Part shown: positions 47,423-58,614 of the stretch, in pieces
Position numbering within the stretch: the first letter of the stretch is position 1
Layout: every line of letters begins with the position of its first letter
NCBI RefSeq assembly: GCF_000687475.1
Contig: NC_057317.1
Location: 2,170,001-2,234,000 of the forward strand
Direction of reading: 5' to 3'
Source: Ustilaginoidea virens
Lineage: Eukaryota; Ascomycota; Sordariomycetes; Hypocreales; Clavicipitaceae
Length of the DNA: 64,000 bases
Translations under genes and position numbers: made by a program
The notes under the pieces: model-generated
Database searches by the model: none
Seen by the model: the letters and a program-made list of their open reading frames with translations, nothing else
Told to the model about the DNA's origin: nothing

Positions 47423-48303
47423 GTGGCTCGATGCGTCGGAAACCCTCTGTTTCGCCCAGAGGCCATCGTCCAAGATCAAGACAAGCTGAAAGCGGTACGG
47501 GCTCTCCTCGCCCAGGACGATCTGTACGAGGCAAGTCGAGTGTTTCTGGGGCTACCAGAACGTGACGCGTACACGTACCATGCCACGGCGTCAGTCAAGC
47601 TTGCCCCAAGTCCAGCGGCGTGGTGGGCTGGGAGAGGGCAACGATCAGGCGGCCTCAGTACGTACGAGGGGTTTGCGCGATCCAAGCTCGAAGACGGACT
47701 CTTCAAGCTACCTAGGTAGCTAGAGCCCCTTCCCCCAAGCCGACAAGCCGACAAGCCGACATGGAGGCATACATCTCCCATCTTCAGCTCCGCGACCGCA
47801 ACGATGTCGGCCCTCAAGGACTTTGGCACCAACGCCAAGAAGGGGTCGATCCGTGCAGAGGCAGCTTGGCAGCTTGCCACCTTGTCAGCAAAGCGCTTCA
47901 TCCATGCAGCCCTCTTGCCCAGCTTGAACATGCCCAAGTGCAAATGACCGCCCAGGCAGAACAGAAGCCTTATTTCGATTTCTGGGCCTGGTCCTGTCGC
48001 AATCTGGAGTGGTGCGGGCCATGTCCGTCCTCGGAGAGACAAGAGCAACGAGCCACCACCACCACACCACGTCTTTGCCCGTTTTCATGCACCACTTTGG
48101 CTGCGCGACCCCGTCCCACGAAGCCCTGGAAATTCTCCGCATCCTCTCAAAGGGCCGGGCAGTGGCCGATGTTGGGTCCGGCAGCGGGTACTGGACCTTT
48201 ATGCTCCGCGGCTACGGCTTGACTTGACGGTGCACCTGCACCCCGTGGACAAGACGCAGAGCGAATGGAGGGTCAACTGGGTCGACGATACGGCTGTAGA
48301 ATG
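47423..48303 (+). pseudogene. Decayed methyltransferase-like gene
   Basis: Coding-looking pieces follow one another in different frames. 47423-47560 reads NPLFRPEAIVQDQDKLKAV and ALLAQDDLYEASRVFLGLPE. 47803-47945 reads MSALKDFGTNAKKGSIRAE and SAKRFIHAALLPSLNMPKC. The next frame at 47946-48008 reads TAQAEQKPYFDFWAWSCRN. The next at 48009-48222 reads VFMHHFGCATPSHEALEIL and the SAM-like loop VADVGSGSGYW. The last at 48222-48303 reads HPVDKTQSEWRVNWVDDTA and then stops. The first junction could be an intron (GTACAC to CTTCAG, phase 2). The other three lie within a few bases with no possible intron, so they are frameshifts. The family's C-terminal third appears missing, replaced by a TTTTA repeat. 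I recall intact fungal proteins of this layout, but the name 'methyltransferase-like' rests only on the glycine motif. Confidence 0.72.
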
Positions 48304-48327
48304 ATTTTATTTTATTTTATTTTATTT
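48302..48327. repeat. TTTTA pentanucleotide repeat
   Basis: About five tandem ATTTT units immediately follow the last recognisable codons of the decayed methyltransferase-like gene. Confidence 0.75.
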
Positions 48328-49906
48328 TTTGCCGCCGAGCTGCGCAGACCTCGTATGGATATCCCCGAGAAACATATGCACGGAGCTACTCGGTACGTGG
48401 GTGTACGTGGGTGGGTTCTGCATCAGCGACTCGACTCGGTGTGCACTGTGCATTGGCTGGCGCATATTGCACGCACTCAAGAGCCAAGTGAATTGCGTAA
48501 AACCGCACAACAACTGGTGGAAAGGACCCGAGTGCGGTCCTCTGTAATCACGCGAGCTTTGACACGCGGTTGCACAGCCTGTCCCCGACTGGCATGTCGT
48601 GTCATGCATTGTCGAGACCGATTCGACGCGCATCCATCAATGGCAATGACCATGGGCCAACTTGTTGAAGAAAAATGGTGTTGCGTGGGCAGCGGTTGGG
48701 TCTTGCTGCGGAGGGAGAGCACTGCACGGGCTAGCGAGCCGTCAACGTACGTCAATGCCACCAGACATTTGTGCATGCCATGCAGCCTCGCTTAGGAAAA
48801 CTTGCGGGGAGTTGAAGCCCTGAGTCCTGACCCCTGACCGCAGGCCCGTGCCCCCGACCAACACAAACGGCCCCTGTAAATGGCACGTGAATCCACCAGA
48901 CTCTACGGAGTGTATCGTACGTAGTCCGTACAGCGGCCCATGCTGAGTGTCTGTCCAACGTAGCAAATCAAAAAGACGTCAACTCGGTCGGGCTCATCGC
49001 CTCTCTCTCCAATACGCGGAGCGTTTTCAGCAGAGGAACAATGGGGATTTTCTTTATTTTCTTTCCTTTGTTGTTTTCTCTTTCTTGCCATCTCTCTCCT
49101 TTGCCCGACGCGGCGTTACTTTGAGTCATCATGGACGCGAAAGGGACATCACCCAGCAACCTTTATTCATGCAGGTCGTCCGTCATTGGCTTGGTCAATC
49201 CTTAGTCAATCCTTGCTCGGGGTCGTCGGGGCTGCTTACATCTATGTTAGCCAGCTGCGACCTCTACTAAGGTCCGAGGCTCCCCTAGTCTCCACCAGTA
49301 GAAGGCTACAATGCACATACACACAAGTACCATGCGGTACACGCTGCGGGGCCTCACTGGGATCTGGCGCCTAGGATTCCCCCAGCAGTTTCAGCTTCGA
49401 CAGGCCGACGGGACGGACCAGCCGGGATGGACATGATGGACACGATGGTTGGTTATCTCATGTCCGATGGGGAGGGGCAATCTTTGCTGCTGGGGCATGG
49501 AGGGGGGGCATGGAGGGGGGGCATGGAGGGGGGGCATCTCGTCGCTCTCAGCTTTCTGTTTTCTGTCTGTCGGCTTTTGCTGCTTGGTTCGTATTCTTCT
49601 ACGTGATTCTTTCGATTTGCCTCTCCCTTCCCCCCCCCCCCCCCCCCCCCCCCCCAACCACTCTCCTCTCTTTCTACGACCAAGTGCTTGCCCTGTCCAT
49701 CAGCCAAGAAGTTGTCGATTCCTCGACGTGGGAATGTCATAGGCTGCCTGCCTCCTCGTTCAGTCCATCCTGACGCAGAGGCTCACGCAAAGCGACGTCT
49801 TGAAACCGCGTTCCCTTGCCAGCAAACGCCGTTCGGCGCGCCACCGCCAACCACAACCAGGACAAGAAAGAAGCAACGTCCACAACATCCCACCAAATCA
49901 ATAATC
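48304..49906. other. Intergenic region and annexin promoter
   Basis: No gene was recognised. There are short GTAC-containing elements near 48904-48930, a GGGGGGCATGGA tandem unit at about 49500-49535 and a C homopolymer at about 49630-49655. The last 200 nt are A/C-rich and lead to the annexin ATG with AATCATGT context. An in-frame open reading extends upstream to 49688, but the conserved-looking protein begins at 49907. Confidence 0.5.
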
Positions 49907-52585
49907 ATGTCTCTCGCCGTGGACAACGGTCACCGACGGGACCGGTCGAGATCAACGTCTAGGAGTCGTCGTCCTGGGGACAAGCCCGAGCTTTCTAGAG
50001 CCGCCTTGCTGGCTGACGTGAGAGAATCAAGCTACGTGTATCCCGAGGACGACCTGGGCGATCGCTACAGGTCCAAGAGCCATCGTGACTCTTCCCATGG
50101 CGGCGGCGTTTGCGATTTGCCATACCCCGCCGAAGATGCTGGTGCCGATGCCATGGCCCTCCCCGGAAGTCAATCCCTCTACAGCTACGACGACTCCCGT
50201 CCCGTCTACCGGACAGCCTCCCCCCCACCTGGAACCACGGCGTACCGCACCTCCCACGGCTACGCAGATCGCCAGAGCATCAACCACCTGCCCGGGGCGT
50301 TCCCTGATAACGAGCCCGTGAAGAGAGACGACGACAAAGATGGTCGGGTCCGTTATGCCGACCCCGGCGCGTCCAGGTACCAGAGGATGGATCGCTCCTA
50401 CGACGAGACGAGCCACGGTCAGGACGCTCGAACCATGCGCTCCGGTAAGCATAGCGATCAGTATTCAAGCAGAGACGGCGACAATCTTCGAGTGCACGAC
50501 GCGTCTCCCTTTAGGGACGGCAGGGACGGCAAGCACGCCGGGAGCTCCCGAGAGGACTTTGCCGACGACAAACTCCACCTTCTTCCGCAAAAGTACGGCC
50601 GCCGCTACGACGACGGCGGCGGCGACGCTGGTGCTCATCGTGAGGACCGGTACTCGAGAACGGACAGGGCGAGCGACCACGACCACGAGCGGGAGCGGGA
50701 GCGGGAGCGGGAACGGCAACGGCAGCGGCAGCGGGATGCTCGCTCCAAGCGGGAACGCGATGAAGATGCGCTGGCTTACGGCAAGCTTCCGGGGCCGCCG
50801 CGGTCCCAAAGGCCCAAGTCACCGTCACCCGCCACCTATGGAAGCTACATATCCGGGCCTCAGGCAAGCGAGAAGCGCTCTTCGAGGCATGGTCGCGCTG
50901 ACGGGGATTTTTACGAACCGGCCAGTAGTAGCTCATCCCGTCATGGACCGCCGTACCGAGAGTCGTCGCACCGGGACGAGCCTCGTAGCTCTGGAGTCAG
51001 CTTGCTGACCGTTGATCCTGGCGGCCGTGACAGAGACAGATCGCGCGACCGCCGAGGAGACCAGTCCCCCGGCAGGTCCGCCATGCTGCTCGCTCCAGAG
51101 TCATCTGGTCGCAAGGAGAGGGATCGCTCGAGGGATCGCTCGAGGGATCGCTCAAGAGATCGCTCGCGAGACGCCAGAGACAAGAGAACCCGCGACAGGA
51201 CCCCGCAGCCGCCGACGGCGCGCATGTCCAGCCTCACCGTGGGCTCCGGCCCGTCGTCCGGCATGTCGGCCTCGGCGGCCCCCCCCTCGCCTCTGCTCGA
51301 GTCGTACCGCGGGACGTACCAGGACTGCTCGCCGATGCCGTCGCCGCTCCTGTTCCCCTCCAAGAACCCAAACGACGACTACCGGGCCGTCGAGGCCCTC
51401 TCCCCCCCCGCTTCCGAGGCGGACAGCGAGGGCAGGGAGCGAGGCCGCCGGGCCCGGTTCCACGACCCGGAGGACATCGCCGCCCGGCTGGCCAAGGCCC
51501 TCAGGGGGGACCGCTCGCCCGACACGCAGCCCCTCGTCGAGATCCTGCCGTCCCTCACCCACGAGCAGGTCATGGAACTCCGCGCCGAGTACAAGCGCAT
51601 CGTCAAGACCGGCTCCGACCGCAAGGGCGTCAACGTGGCCAAGCACGTCCGCGCCCGGCTCAAGGACGAAGACGCCAACCTCATGAAGGCCTGCTACGCC
51701 GTCGCCCTGGGCCGGTGGGAGAGCGAGGCCTACTGGGCCAACTTTTGGTACCAGGGCGACAAGACGCGCCGCGAGCTGCTCATCGAGGCCCTCATGGGCC
51801 GCACAAACGACGACATCAGGCGCATCAAGGACTCCTTCACCGACAAGAAGTACGACAACAGCCTGACCAAGTGCATGAAGACGGAGCTCAAGGAGGACAA
51901 GTTCAAAAAGGCCGTGCTGACGGTCCTCGAGGAGCGCCGCATGGACGACTGCGACCCGCACGGCCGCCCGACCCCGCTCGACTTCCGCCTGGTCGACCAG
52001 GACGTCGACGACCTGCACAAGGCCGTCAAGGCCGACAAGGGCGGCGAGAGCGCCATGATCGCCATCGTGGTGAAGCGGAGCGACGCCCACCTGCGGGCCG
52101 TGCTGCAAGAGTACGAGCATCTCCACCGCGCCAACTTTGCCAGGGAAGCCCTCAGCAAGAGCGGAAACCTAGTGGTGCGTGACTTTGCGCCGGAACCCCC
52201 TTCCCCTCTTTCCACCTTGCTTGCTGACATCTTTCTCTCTCTCTTTTTTTTCTGTTTCTCCCAGGGCGAGCTGCTGGCGCATATCCTGAACGGCGTCATC
52301 AACAGGCCCGTCCGCGATGCGCTGCTCCTGCACCACGCCCTGACGGCCTCGCGCAAGGACAGCCTCCGTCGGGAGCTGCTCATCTCGCGCCTCGTCCGCT
52401 TCCACTGGGACGTGGCGCACATGCAGGCCGTCAAGAGGGCGTACAGGGAGCGCTACGGCGTCGACTTGTCCGAGGCTGTGAGGGAGGGCACAAGCGGCCA
52501 GTGGGGCCGGTTTTGCCGGGAGCTGTGCATCGCGAGGATGCCGGACGACGTGCGGAGGGTCGAGAGGGTCGAGGTTATTCGCTAG
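49907..52585 (+). CDS. Annexin-like protein with long RS/RD-rich N-terminus
   Basis: Two exons, 49907-52174 and 52265-52585, separated by a 90-nt intron (GTGCGT donor, TCTCCCAG acceptor), give 862 aa. Residues 1-500 are hydrophilic and repetitive, with RERERERQRQRQR near 262-280 and four RDRS units near 404-421. From about 519 four annexin-like repeats follow: DIAARLAKALRG, HVRARLKDEDANLMKACY, YWANFWYQGDKTRRELLIEA, and after the splice GELLAHILNGVINRP. Annexins bind acidic phospholipids through Ca2+ sites. The classical GxGT...D/E loops are not evident, as in other fungal class C annexins, so calcium dependence is doubtful. The intron length is a multiple of three and has no stop, so retention would add 30 residues. 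The start is the ATG at 49907; the frame is open further upstream. Confidence 0.9.
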   Translation: MSLAVDNGHRRDRSRSTSRSRRPGDKPELSRAALLADVRESSYVYPEDDLGDRYRSKSHRDSSHGGGVCDLPYPAEDAGADAMALPGSQSLYSYDDSRPVYRTASPPPGTTAYRTSHGYADRQSINHLPGAFPDNEPVKRDDDKDGRVRYADPGASRYQRMDRSYDETSHGQDARTMRSGKHSDQYSSRDGDNLRVHDASPFRDGRDGKHAGSSREDFADDKLHLLPQKYGRRYDDGGGDAGAHREDRYSRTDRASDHDHERERERERERQRQRQRDARSKRERDEDALAYGKLPGPPRSQRPKSPSPATYGSYISGPQASEKRSSRHGRADGDFYEPASSSSSRHGPPYRESSHRDEPRSSGVSLLTVDPGGRDRDRSRDRRGDQSPGRSAMLLAPESSGRKERDRSRDRSRDRSRDRSRDARDKRTRDRTPQPPTARMSSLTVGSGPSSGMSASAAPPSPLLESYRGTYQDCSPMPSPLLFPSKNPNDDYRAVEALSPPASEADSEGRERGRRARFHDPEDIAARLAKALRGDRSPDTQPLVEILPSLTHEQVMELRAEYKRIVKTGSDRKGVNVAKHVRARLKDEDANLMKACYAVALGRWESEAYWANFWYQGDKTRRELLIEALMGRTNDDIRRIKDSFTDKKYDNSLTKCMKTELKEDKFKKAVLTVLEERRMDDCDPHGRPTPLDFRLVDQDVDDLHKAVKADKGGESAMIAIVVKRSDAHLRAVLQEYEHLHRANFAREALSKSGNLVVRDFAPEPPSPLSTLLADIFLSLFFFCFSQGELLAHILNGVINRPVRDALLLHHALTASRKDSLRRELLISRLVRFHWDVAHMQAVKRAYRERYGVDLSEAVREGTSGQWGRFCRELCIARMPDDVRRVERVEVIR

Positions 52586-52863
52586 CTAGTCATGCCCGCG
52601 CACGGGGGCAGAGAGATGCCCCATCTTCCTTTTTTTTTTTTTTTTTCTTGGCGAATCTCCCTTTGGATGTTGTTCTTTTTGACAAACACGTGTTTATGGG
52701 CCTTCCGAACCATGTCCCGTAGATTCTTGCCCGTACCTTGTGTTTATGCTTCCTCTTTTTTTGGGACGCCTTGAAAAATACGCCGTCCCTCTCTCTACTG
52801 ATTACAAACCGCTCTCATCTACATACGAGACTTCGGATTGCCAGTTTCTGGGCATGACTCACC
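52586..52863. other. Convergent spacer between annexin and RQC2 genes
   Basis: A 278-nt spacer with a T run at 52630-52646; presumably it holds both 3' UTRs. Confidence 0.5.
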
Positions 52864-55800
52864 TCACTTGTTGCCCTTGCCACCTCTGGCTGGTTTACCC
52901 CCTGCTCTGCCTTTTCCGCCGCTCATCATGACTCTTACTCTGCCCGCGGGGACGCAATTGACAATCTCTTCCACCTTGAGGCCCTTGATCAGTTCCACTT
53001 CCCGCGGCCACATCTTCTCCGCATCCCGGGCCGAGTCGTCGACGGCGCCTTTCTTGCCAGAGTCCGCCCTCCACTTCTCCACCACTTCCCTCACAGCCTT
53101 GCCCTTTTTGGCCGCTCCTGGTTGCATCTTGGCTTTGTACTTGAACTTTGCCAGGGCGTTCCAGGGCGCGCAGACGGGGATCGCTTCCAGAATCTCGTCG
53201 CCGGCGAGGGCTGTGCCCACGAGCGCATCCAGATCAGCGGCTTGCTCAGCCCCGTCGGGTTCGAGCACCTCGACGCCCCCCTCGTCCATCATGACCTTGC
53301 GCATCTCTTCGTGCTCGGCCACCTCCCTTTGCTGGCGCTTATGCTGAGCGCGGCGGCGTTCTTTGGCAGCTTCCAGCTCGGCTTGCTTGTCAGCCTTGGC
53401 CTTGGCCTCGGCCTCGAGACGTTTCTGGCCAGCCGCTGCGCCAATGACAGCCTCGGCCGCCAGGCGGTCCTCTTCGTCTTGGTCTCTGTACTTGGTCGCA
53501 ATCTTCTTGGCTTTTCCTTTTTGACCCCGCTTGAGAGAAGGCTTTTTGGACCCCGATTCCGCGGGAGGAGTTTGCGCCCCAGCGTGACCAGCAGCCGATG
53601 TTGATGATGCCGTCTCAGCGGGCTCTTCCGCTTCCGTCGCCTGAATAGCGAGCTCGAACTCATCCTGCGCGGACCCTTTTCCCGCGCCATCGTCCTGGCA
53701 TTCCGTAGCCGGCTGCTTCTCGATTTGACATGCTGCCATAGCATCTGCGACTTTCTCAACATGACAATCTCCTGCATTCGCCATCTGTTTTTGACAGTCT
53801 GATCTTTGGAGCGAGTGAACACGAGCTTCTTCCTCTTTGTGTCCGTGGTTAACATCACTCTCCGCGTCACTCCCGTCATCACTCTCTCCTGTGTTGTCGG
53901 CGACACTGACATTTGCTTCCACGGGGGCGACTTTAGAACCAACGACTGCGTCGCAGTCATGTAGCCTGTGCCTCACGTGCTTCTTTTTGCTCTCTTCGCT
54001 AATCCTGAACGTGATTCCAAGGCCGAGGAGTAGTTGCGCCGGGGGCAGGAAATTCTTGCTCCCGCGCACCATGAAACTTCCCGTTGGCAAAAATCCTCCA
54101 TCCTGAGCCGATTTAGACACTTGGTCTGCATGTACCCACCAAGCCCCCATACCGGCTTTCTGGTCCCACGCTTCGGATGCGCAGACGGAGAGATTTCCGG
54201 CCTGGGCCAAGGTTGCAGGTGGAATTGGCGCATTGGGGGTGCTGGGATTGTTCTTGATGACCACGCTAGCCGCTCCCTTGAGATCGGCATGACAATAAAC
54301 GTCACCCTTTCGCAAGTGCCTCTTGTAGAGCATCTCGTTTTGATGGGCATCCTTTCCTCCCAGCACAAGGTAGCCGTCTGACGAGATGAACCATAGAAAC
54401 TTTTCGAACCACAATTGTGCTCGGATTGGTTGCAGGAGTGCCTTTTCTTGCTTCAGACCCTTTCTGAGGTCTTCCTTGATCTTCTGCTCGGTATTCTTCA
54501 GGGCTCGAGCTGCTTGTTGTTGGGTCTTTTCCTCCTTGACCACTGCTGTGCGCCGTTGCTCGTAATACTCTCTGGCGTTGCTCCAGGGGCTGAGTGTCAA
54601 GTTGATCTCGACCTGCAGAAGCTTGGCGGGTTGATTCATCTCGTGAGAACTGGAAGCTGCGATGCCATTTTCCGAGCCATTTTCCGAGTCGCTGTCGTCC
54701 GTCTCGTAAGGATCTACTTCTTGCTCGTCTTCCACTTCTTCTTCTGCCAGGTTCAACGTTATGATATTTTCCGCCAAGTTAAGCGGTAGAGCTATGATGC
54801 TGGCGACCGGGTTGTTTCTCTTCTTTTCACGCTCAATGAGCTTGCCGATATCGACCCAGTCCATGCCTTGAGCGAGCAATCCGTTGACTGCATCAATAGC
54901 TTCTTGCACCCAGTCCACACTTGCTTCTATTGCTGCAGCCTTGCGCATGTTTAGTGTCTGAGCTTCTTGTAAGCCTTCTATCCTCTTCACTTGCTCTGCA
55001 CTGGCTGCCTCGAGCTTTCTCTTGGCAGCGGTTTCCCTCTCGTTCAGCCTCATCTCCAACTTTTGGCCCTCCAATGAGGAGAAGAACTCGTCCACAGTCT
55101 GGTTATAGCCCTGAAACTCCAAGATTTGAAGTTTTGGGTCCTTTTGAAGATTGTATGGTATGAACGGGTGGAAATCTTCGTAGAGCAAGTGCTCTCGGCT
55201 CGTCGGGGCGCCGATGACACTCGAGCCCCCGGCTCTCAAGTCTTCATCTCCTCTTCGCTTCGCGAAGATATAGCCAGTGCATGTTTCGGACCCCGTGATT
55301 TTCTCAACCAAAACTTTCGCTTGAGCTAAAAGTTGCACTAGCTCGTCGAGGAGTGCATCGTGGTTCAATACATCGCCCGGTTTTACGGTCGCGTCAAAAC
55401 CATTTGACTGGAGGACATGGTCCACCAGCACGGGAGGAAGCTCGGTTACGGAAGCCGCTAGAGCTTTCCGCAAATCTCCGCCTGGTTTGCTTTTTCTTTT
55501 AGCAAAGGCTGTCGAAGCAGCAGGTTTTTCGATGGCCAGCTTTAGAGCATCTGCAACTCGTTCCCTGGTTAGAGGCGGCACGCCGTGGAAGTTTTGCCTA
55601 TTGTCGAGCGAATACTGCAGGCCGACTCGTTGGGGCTCCTGGCCTTCTCCTTCCGAAACATTCCTGGACAAGCTCAGGATTTTCAGGTCGGCATCGGTAA
55701 GGATGATATTGCCACTCTGCAGCGAATCATACATTAGCAGGGGCGGGGTTCATCAGGTGATGGGATGGAACGATTGAATGTACCGCGAAAAACTCGAGGA

Positions 55801-56207
55801 ATAATTTGTACTGGCCATCGCTGAACCGGAACTCGAGGATTCTATCGGTGCCGACTTGCGTCACAGAGGTCAGACGTCGCGTTTTGAGGACTTTGCGGAG
55901 TCGGGCCACGAAGGCGGAAGGCGCAGCCGCTGTGGTACGGGCAAACTTGGTCAAATGGCAGCGAAATCCTGTGTCGATGACCAACTGCTTCTTGTCGTTG
56001 GGCTTTGCAAACTTGAAGAGCAAGATCTTTGACGAGAGGTCATACACGTTGGCCAGGCGAAGGGGTACCAGGCTCTGATTGAGCTCATATGCGATGACCT
56101 ATTCCACATAATCGTTGGTAAGGAAGGGAAGAGACACGGTGGCGGGGGTGCCGTTGGGTTCCTATTATACTCACACTGACATCCAGCGACGAGAACCTTT
56201 GCTTCAT
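52864..56207 (-). CDS. RQC2: Ribosome quality control subunit RQC2 (NEMF/Tae2)
   Basis: Three exons on the minus strand: 56207-56175, 56098-55784 and 55716-52864. Introns are 76 and 67 nt, the second with a perfect TGCTAAT branch, all phase 0, giving 1066 aa (yeast Rqc2 is 1038). The start MKQRFSSLDV and VIAYELNQSL, followed by ANVYDLSSKILLFKFAKP, are hallmarks of the NFACT-N domain. A charged coiled-coil middle follows (about 310-560). The NFACT-R (DUF814) part has FLWFISSDGYLVLGGKDA and GDVYCHADLKGAASVVIKN near residue 590. The C-terminal part has acidic and Lys-rich stretches and ends with a Gly/Lys-rich tail. RQC2 binds stalled 60S subunits with the Ltn1 ligase and directs tRNA-dependent C-terminal (CAT) tailing of nascent chains. 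Identification is firm. Confidence 0.96.
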
Positions 56208-58614
56208 GATGGCAATGGAAGCGCGGGCCTGTACTTGAGGGCAATGTCGAAATTACATGGCATATGCTGCGGCAGAATGATTGTAGAGGCTTGGCTTGAC
56301 ACGATGAACACCTTGCAGCTGGACGTGGGGCAACCGAACCGTCCGTCTGCAAGGCCGACTGCCGCGGGGCAGCTCACACTAGGCCCAACTCGGCCAAACC
56401 GCAATGACGCACATGTCACGTGCCGCCTCGGCTGACTTGGGCTGGGGACCTTTCATGGGTACCTAACGGAGGCTCAATACTCCGTGGGGTACGAAGAAAT
56501 ACCCTAATCCCGTGGATAAGCGAAATGCACGGTAATGAATATCCATGGCAATCCGTTCGCCTCGGGGGATTTGCAACCGATTAATTCCAGCATCTTCTCC
56601 GTACGGTTCGTCTCCAAGGCCACGTTGCAACAAAGGTCACGAAAAGGCAAGGATCAGCTTCATCACATTGGCCGAGGTCTGGAATGCTGGAAATGACCCG
56701 CGCCTCAGCTCCCACGGCGAAAAAGGTCAAGGTTGCCTGCCCGTCCCCCCGTCCCCCCGCTCGCACGCCCTCGGCTAAGGTACATATTCAATCCGCGGTG
56801 GCTGGCTGGCTACACAACCTCGTTAGCGTCGACGATGGAACCGTCGTTGTCGCAGCAACCGGGCCCATGTAGGATGATTACGGAGTGCGGAGTACGCTTG
56901 TTGGTGGTTGGTGATTGCACGTTGGCTTGTAAGCGACACCACGAGCGCGGACGATATTGATTGCAGGCTTAAGCCGACGAGCCGATGGTATGTACGGAGT
57001 ACTCCGTACTCGGCAGGCTTTCTACGACATGAATGCTTGGGCGAAAGCTTCTACTTTGCTTTTGGAGGTTGGTACCTATGTACCTAGGTACGTATGGTTC
57101 TCGGGGCGTACCAGAACAAAATCTCGACGTTGGGTGATGCAGCGCATGATATTGGGGCCAGGAGCAGCCCAAGTGGGTTGCAACACGATTGGGCACATAA
57201 AGCCGACCCGCTACCGGGTACCTAACATTGAAGGCAGCTAATCATCTGGAGCCACCCTGCTGGGGGGGGGCGGTTGGCTCTTGCGGGCCAAAGCGCCCAA
57301 GTTTCACACGGTCTGGTTGAATTGAAGGAACCCAGGGTGTCCCTGAAGCAGCCCGAGGTACTCCGTAAAAAGGAACAAATTGAAGCAAAGATTGAACGAA
57401 CATCGACTGCACCCACAGGTACCTAAGGTAGGTACATAGTACCAGACATCCCTTAATTCAACTCAGTGCGTCGCTGAATTAAAAGGCCCCTTGATTGGCT
57501 ACAGCCACGAGGTTCCGTGCCATTATGCATCCAAGTGTCCAAGACGATCGCTCCGCTGTCGGGCTGGAATGGGTCAACCGTCAGTCTAAATTGGTATCTT
57601 TCCAACTGGGAGTGAGCCGCCGCCGCCTTTTCATTTCATTTTCATTTCTATATTAATGGTATTTTATTTGGTTATCATTCTTCACCGTTCATTTCTCACC
57701 TTTACCTTTATGCAAGGGTTGTCTGAGACACGGTGCTGGTGGCATCGCTGGGCCCAAGGAGCCCGCGGTAACGTGCTCGGTACGTACCGTTGGTGCGGAG
57801 AGCGGAGCAACAGTTGACATCAATTGATTGGCTTCCACCAGACATGATCTTACTCGTACTTGGCACTGGGCAGTGGACACCGGCACCTGCACCTGGCGGC
57901 TGCACCTGGCGGCTGGACGCGAGCCCCCTCTCCATCCCGCCTCCCGCCTCCCGCCTCCCGCCTCCCGCCTCCCGCATTCCTTTGGCAAAGGAGGCGTCGA
58001 GAAACACGGCGGCGACACACTGAGCATGACGGTGACTGGACGTGTACTCCGTACCCTCATCATATACGGAGTATTTACTGGCGCAAGATGAACCCACGGT
58101 TGGGTCCAAGATGGAGCGTGGAGGGAGGCACGAGCTGGGAGGCTGGGCTGTCTGGCAGTGGAGCTCTGGCTGCAGGAGGCTATGCTGCTTCCAGACCACA
58201 GTAAACAAAACCCTGGCTCGAGTAAACACGACAAACACCGACAAACACGGGCTTCGATAGATTCACCCTGCCCAGCAACCAAGGTCTGCATGACAGCACC
58301 CCGTACGGAGTACTCGCTGCATCCAGTATCCAGTCCGGCCTTCGTCCTCAAAAGCCATTGCGCGTCTGGTACGCACCTCCTGCCCAATTTCTCCTCCTCC
58401 AATTATCTCCAACCACATCAGACACCAAGAAAATCCCTCCCCCTTACCAAAGCAGTAGAAGAAGAAGAAGATCGGAAGGCGCTTCGAATCCTTTTCCTTC
58501 TTTCCTCTTTTTCTCCATCTCTCTCCCTCTTCGACTTTTGCTTCCCAAGGAACAGAAGCCAGAGATTCCTTCTTGTCCTTCCTTTCGTGCTTCTCGCTAC
58601 GGAAGGTTGTATGA
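56208..58614. promoter_or_regulatory. Divergent upstream region of RQC2 and HEX1
   Basis: No gene was recognised in 2.4 kb. It has several palindromes: GTACGGAGTACTCCGTAC at 56992-57009, TACCTAGGTA at 57081-57090, GTACTCCGTAA at 57358-57368, GTACTCCGTAC at 58043-58053 and GTACGGAGTAC at 58303-58313. A GCCTCCC tandem run lies at about 57938-57975. The last 250 nt before HEX1 are C/T-rich (CTCCCCCTTACC, TTTCCTTCTTTCCTC), typical of strong fungal promoters and leaders. Confidence 0.5.

Noticed and set aside
51152..52126. 324-codon open frame antisense to the annexin gene
   Set aside because: Same GC-driven shadow effect; the annexin repeats on + explain the region.
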